From positions 186,001-250,000 of the forward strand of contig NZ_JACIFF010000007.1 in NCBI RefSeq assembly GCF_014197245.1: a stretch of DNA of 64,000 nt. The letters are read 5' to 3'. Below are positions 63,500 through 64,000 of the stretch, in pieces; the stretch's first letter is position 1, and the number at the start of each line of letters is the position of its first letter. The translations under genes were made by a program, and so were the position numbers. The notes under the pieces are model-generated. The model was given only the letters and a program-made list of their open reading frames with translations. It had not been told where the DNA came from and made no database searches. Origin of the DNA: Neolewinella aquimaris. Lineage in GTDB: Bacteria; Bacteroidota; Bacteroidia; Chitinophagales; Saprospiraceae.

Positions 63500-64000
63500 T
63501 TAACGAGTGGCGGCAAGGATGATCGCCACGAAAGACAGCGCTGCGGTTCCGTATGAAATTAAGCGGCTTGCGGGATCGGCAATGGTTGCCACCCGCGATT
63601 CTAGCGGTTTGACGTAGATTACGTCATTCTGCTGCAGGTAGTAATAAGGAGAGGAGAAGATTTCGTCGTCCTGAAGATTGAGTTTTCCGTAGGTACGTAC
63701 TCCGTCCTGCTCCCGGATGACTAGCACCTCGCTACGATCGGCGTACAGGGTTAAATCGCCAGCGTTGCCAATGGCCTCCAGAATTGAAATACGCTTGTTG
63801 GTCAACCTCAAACTGCCGGGCAGATTGACTTCCCCCAGGACCGTGACTTTAAAGTTCAAAAAACGGATATTCACGACGGGATCCGCCAAGAAGCCTTCTA
63901 ACTCTTCTAAAATTTGTCCCTTAATCTCCTCCAGCGTTTTTCCCACGACGTAGAGCTTACCCAGCCCCGGAAAATCAATATTCCCTTCTTGGTCGACGAA
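63500..64000 (-). CDS. Wza-type polysaccharide export protein (partial, N-terminus outside window)
   Basis: 166 residues are visible, and the frame stays open to the window edge. The first residues, FVDQEGNIDFPGLGKLYVVGKTLEEIKGQI, are the polysaccharide-export (PES) domain. The SLBB-like part follows (VTVLGEVNLPGSLRLTNKRISILEAI and YYLQQNDVIYVKPL). It ends in a single hydrophobic helix (SYGTAALSFVAIIL), as Bacteroidota Wza homologues do. It would form the outer-membrane channel for the glycan handled by the Wzc-type protein downstream. Confidence 0.9.
   Translation of the reverse strand, partial: FVDQEGNIDFPGLGKLYVVGKTLEEIKGQILEELEGFLADPVVNIRFLNFKVTVLGEVNLPGSLRLTNKRISILEAIGNAGDLTLYADRSEVLVIREQDGVRTYGKLNLQDDEIFSSPYYYLQQNDVIYVKPLESRVATIADPASRLISYGTAALSFVAIILAATR

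Noticed and set aside
1..64000. tRNA, rRNA, CRISPR, toxin-antitoxin or phage genes
   Set aside because: None could be recognised by reading both strands; a tRNA or covariance-model search was not possible.

Overview
The window reads as a Bacteroidota chromosome segment, most like the Saprospiria/Lewinella type. The reasons are a SprE/PorW type IX secretion lipoprotein, a large secreted protein ending in a gliding-motility-type (type B) C-terminal sorting domain, promoter-like TAnnTTTG boxes right beside start codons, and no consistent Shine-Dalgarno sequences. Most of the DNA is GC-rich. About 53.4-58.7 kb is visibly AT-rich, and 36-39 kb is moderately so. These assignments come from reading the sequence; no database search was run. 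No rRNA, tRNA or CRISPR array was recognised.

Region 1 (1-17.7 kb) is core and light-signalling DNA. It holds a DUF697 protein, an outer-membrane protein, a YraN-type nuclease-fold protein, a DUF58 protein, an NlpC/P60 lipoprotein and a DUF4174 protein. Next is a plus-strand run: phytochrome-like kinase, CheY-like response regulator, second phytochrome-like kinase, heme oxygenase, ArsC-family protein, HemF and an RlmK-type methyltransferase. This pairs bilin photoreceptors with biliverdin production and heme synthesis. The first phytochrome lacks the bilin-binding cysteine, both chromophore-pocket histidines and the PRxSF tongue motif, but keeps its kinase boxes. The second keeps the photosensory residues but has Asp to Asn in its kinase G1 box. 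SprE and an M23 endopeptidase follow.

Region 2 (17.9-36.8 kb, mostly minus strand) is a nonulosonic acid and glycoconjugate locus with a complete pseudaminic acid set: pseB, pseC, pseF, a fused pseG-pseH, and pseI. With it are a Wzx-type flippase, two capsule-type glycosyltransferases, an ATP-grasp enzyme, a PIG-L deacetylase, a PPP phosphatase, an aldo/keto reductase and an AspT-type transporter. A duplication of the unit [secreted T9SS protein - pseB] is visible. One copy kept the secreted protein and lost pseB; the other kept pseB and lost the secreted protein.

Region 3 (36.9-53.3 kb, minus strand) is a long surface-glycan cluster: an AT3-SGNH acyltransferase, an O-antigen ligase/polymerase-type protein, glycosyltransferases, a PglC-like phosphoglycosyltransferase, and a UDP-bacillosamine-type trio (PglF/PglE/PglD-like). 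A Wzy-type polymerase follows, then a block with a CMP-sugar-type cytidylyltransferase, epimerase, Gfo/Idh/MocA dehydrogenase and HAD phosphatase whose sugar is not identified.

Region 4 (53.4-64 kb) begins with an IS1-family element flanked by a 9-bp direct repeat. AT-rich genes follow (sulfotransferase, glycosyltransferase, WzxC-type flippase), then a beta-helix lipoprotein, a 2-hydroxyacid dehydrogenase, a Wzc-type tyrosine autokinase and a truncated Wza-type export protein. Together regions 2-4 look like machinery that makes, modifies, flips, polymerises and exports a nonulosonate-containing surface glycan, possibly attached to T9SS-exported glycoproteins.
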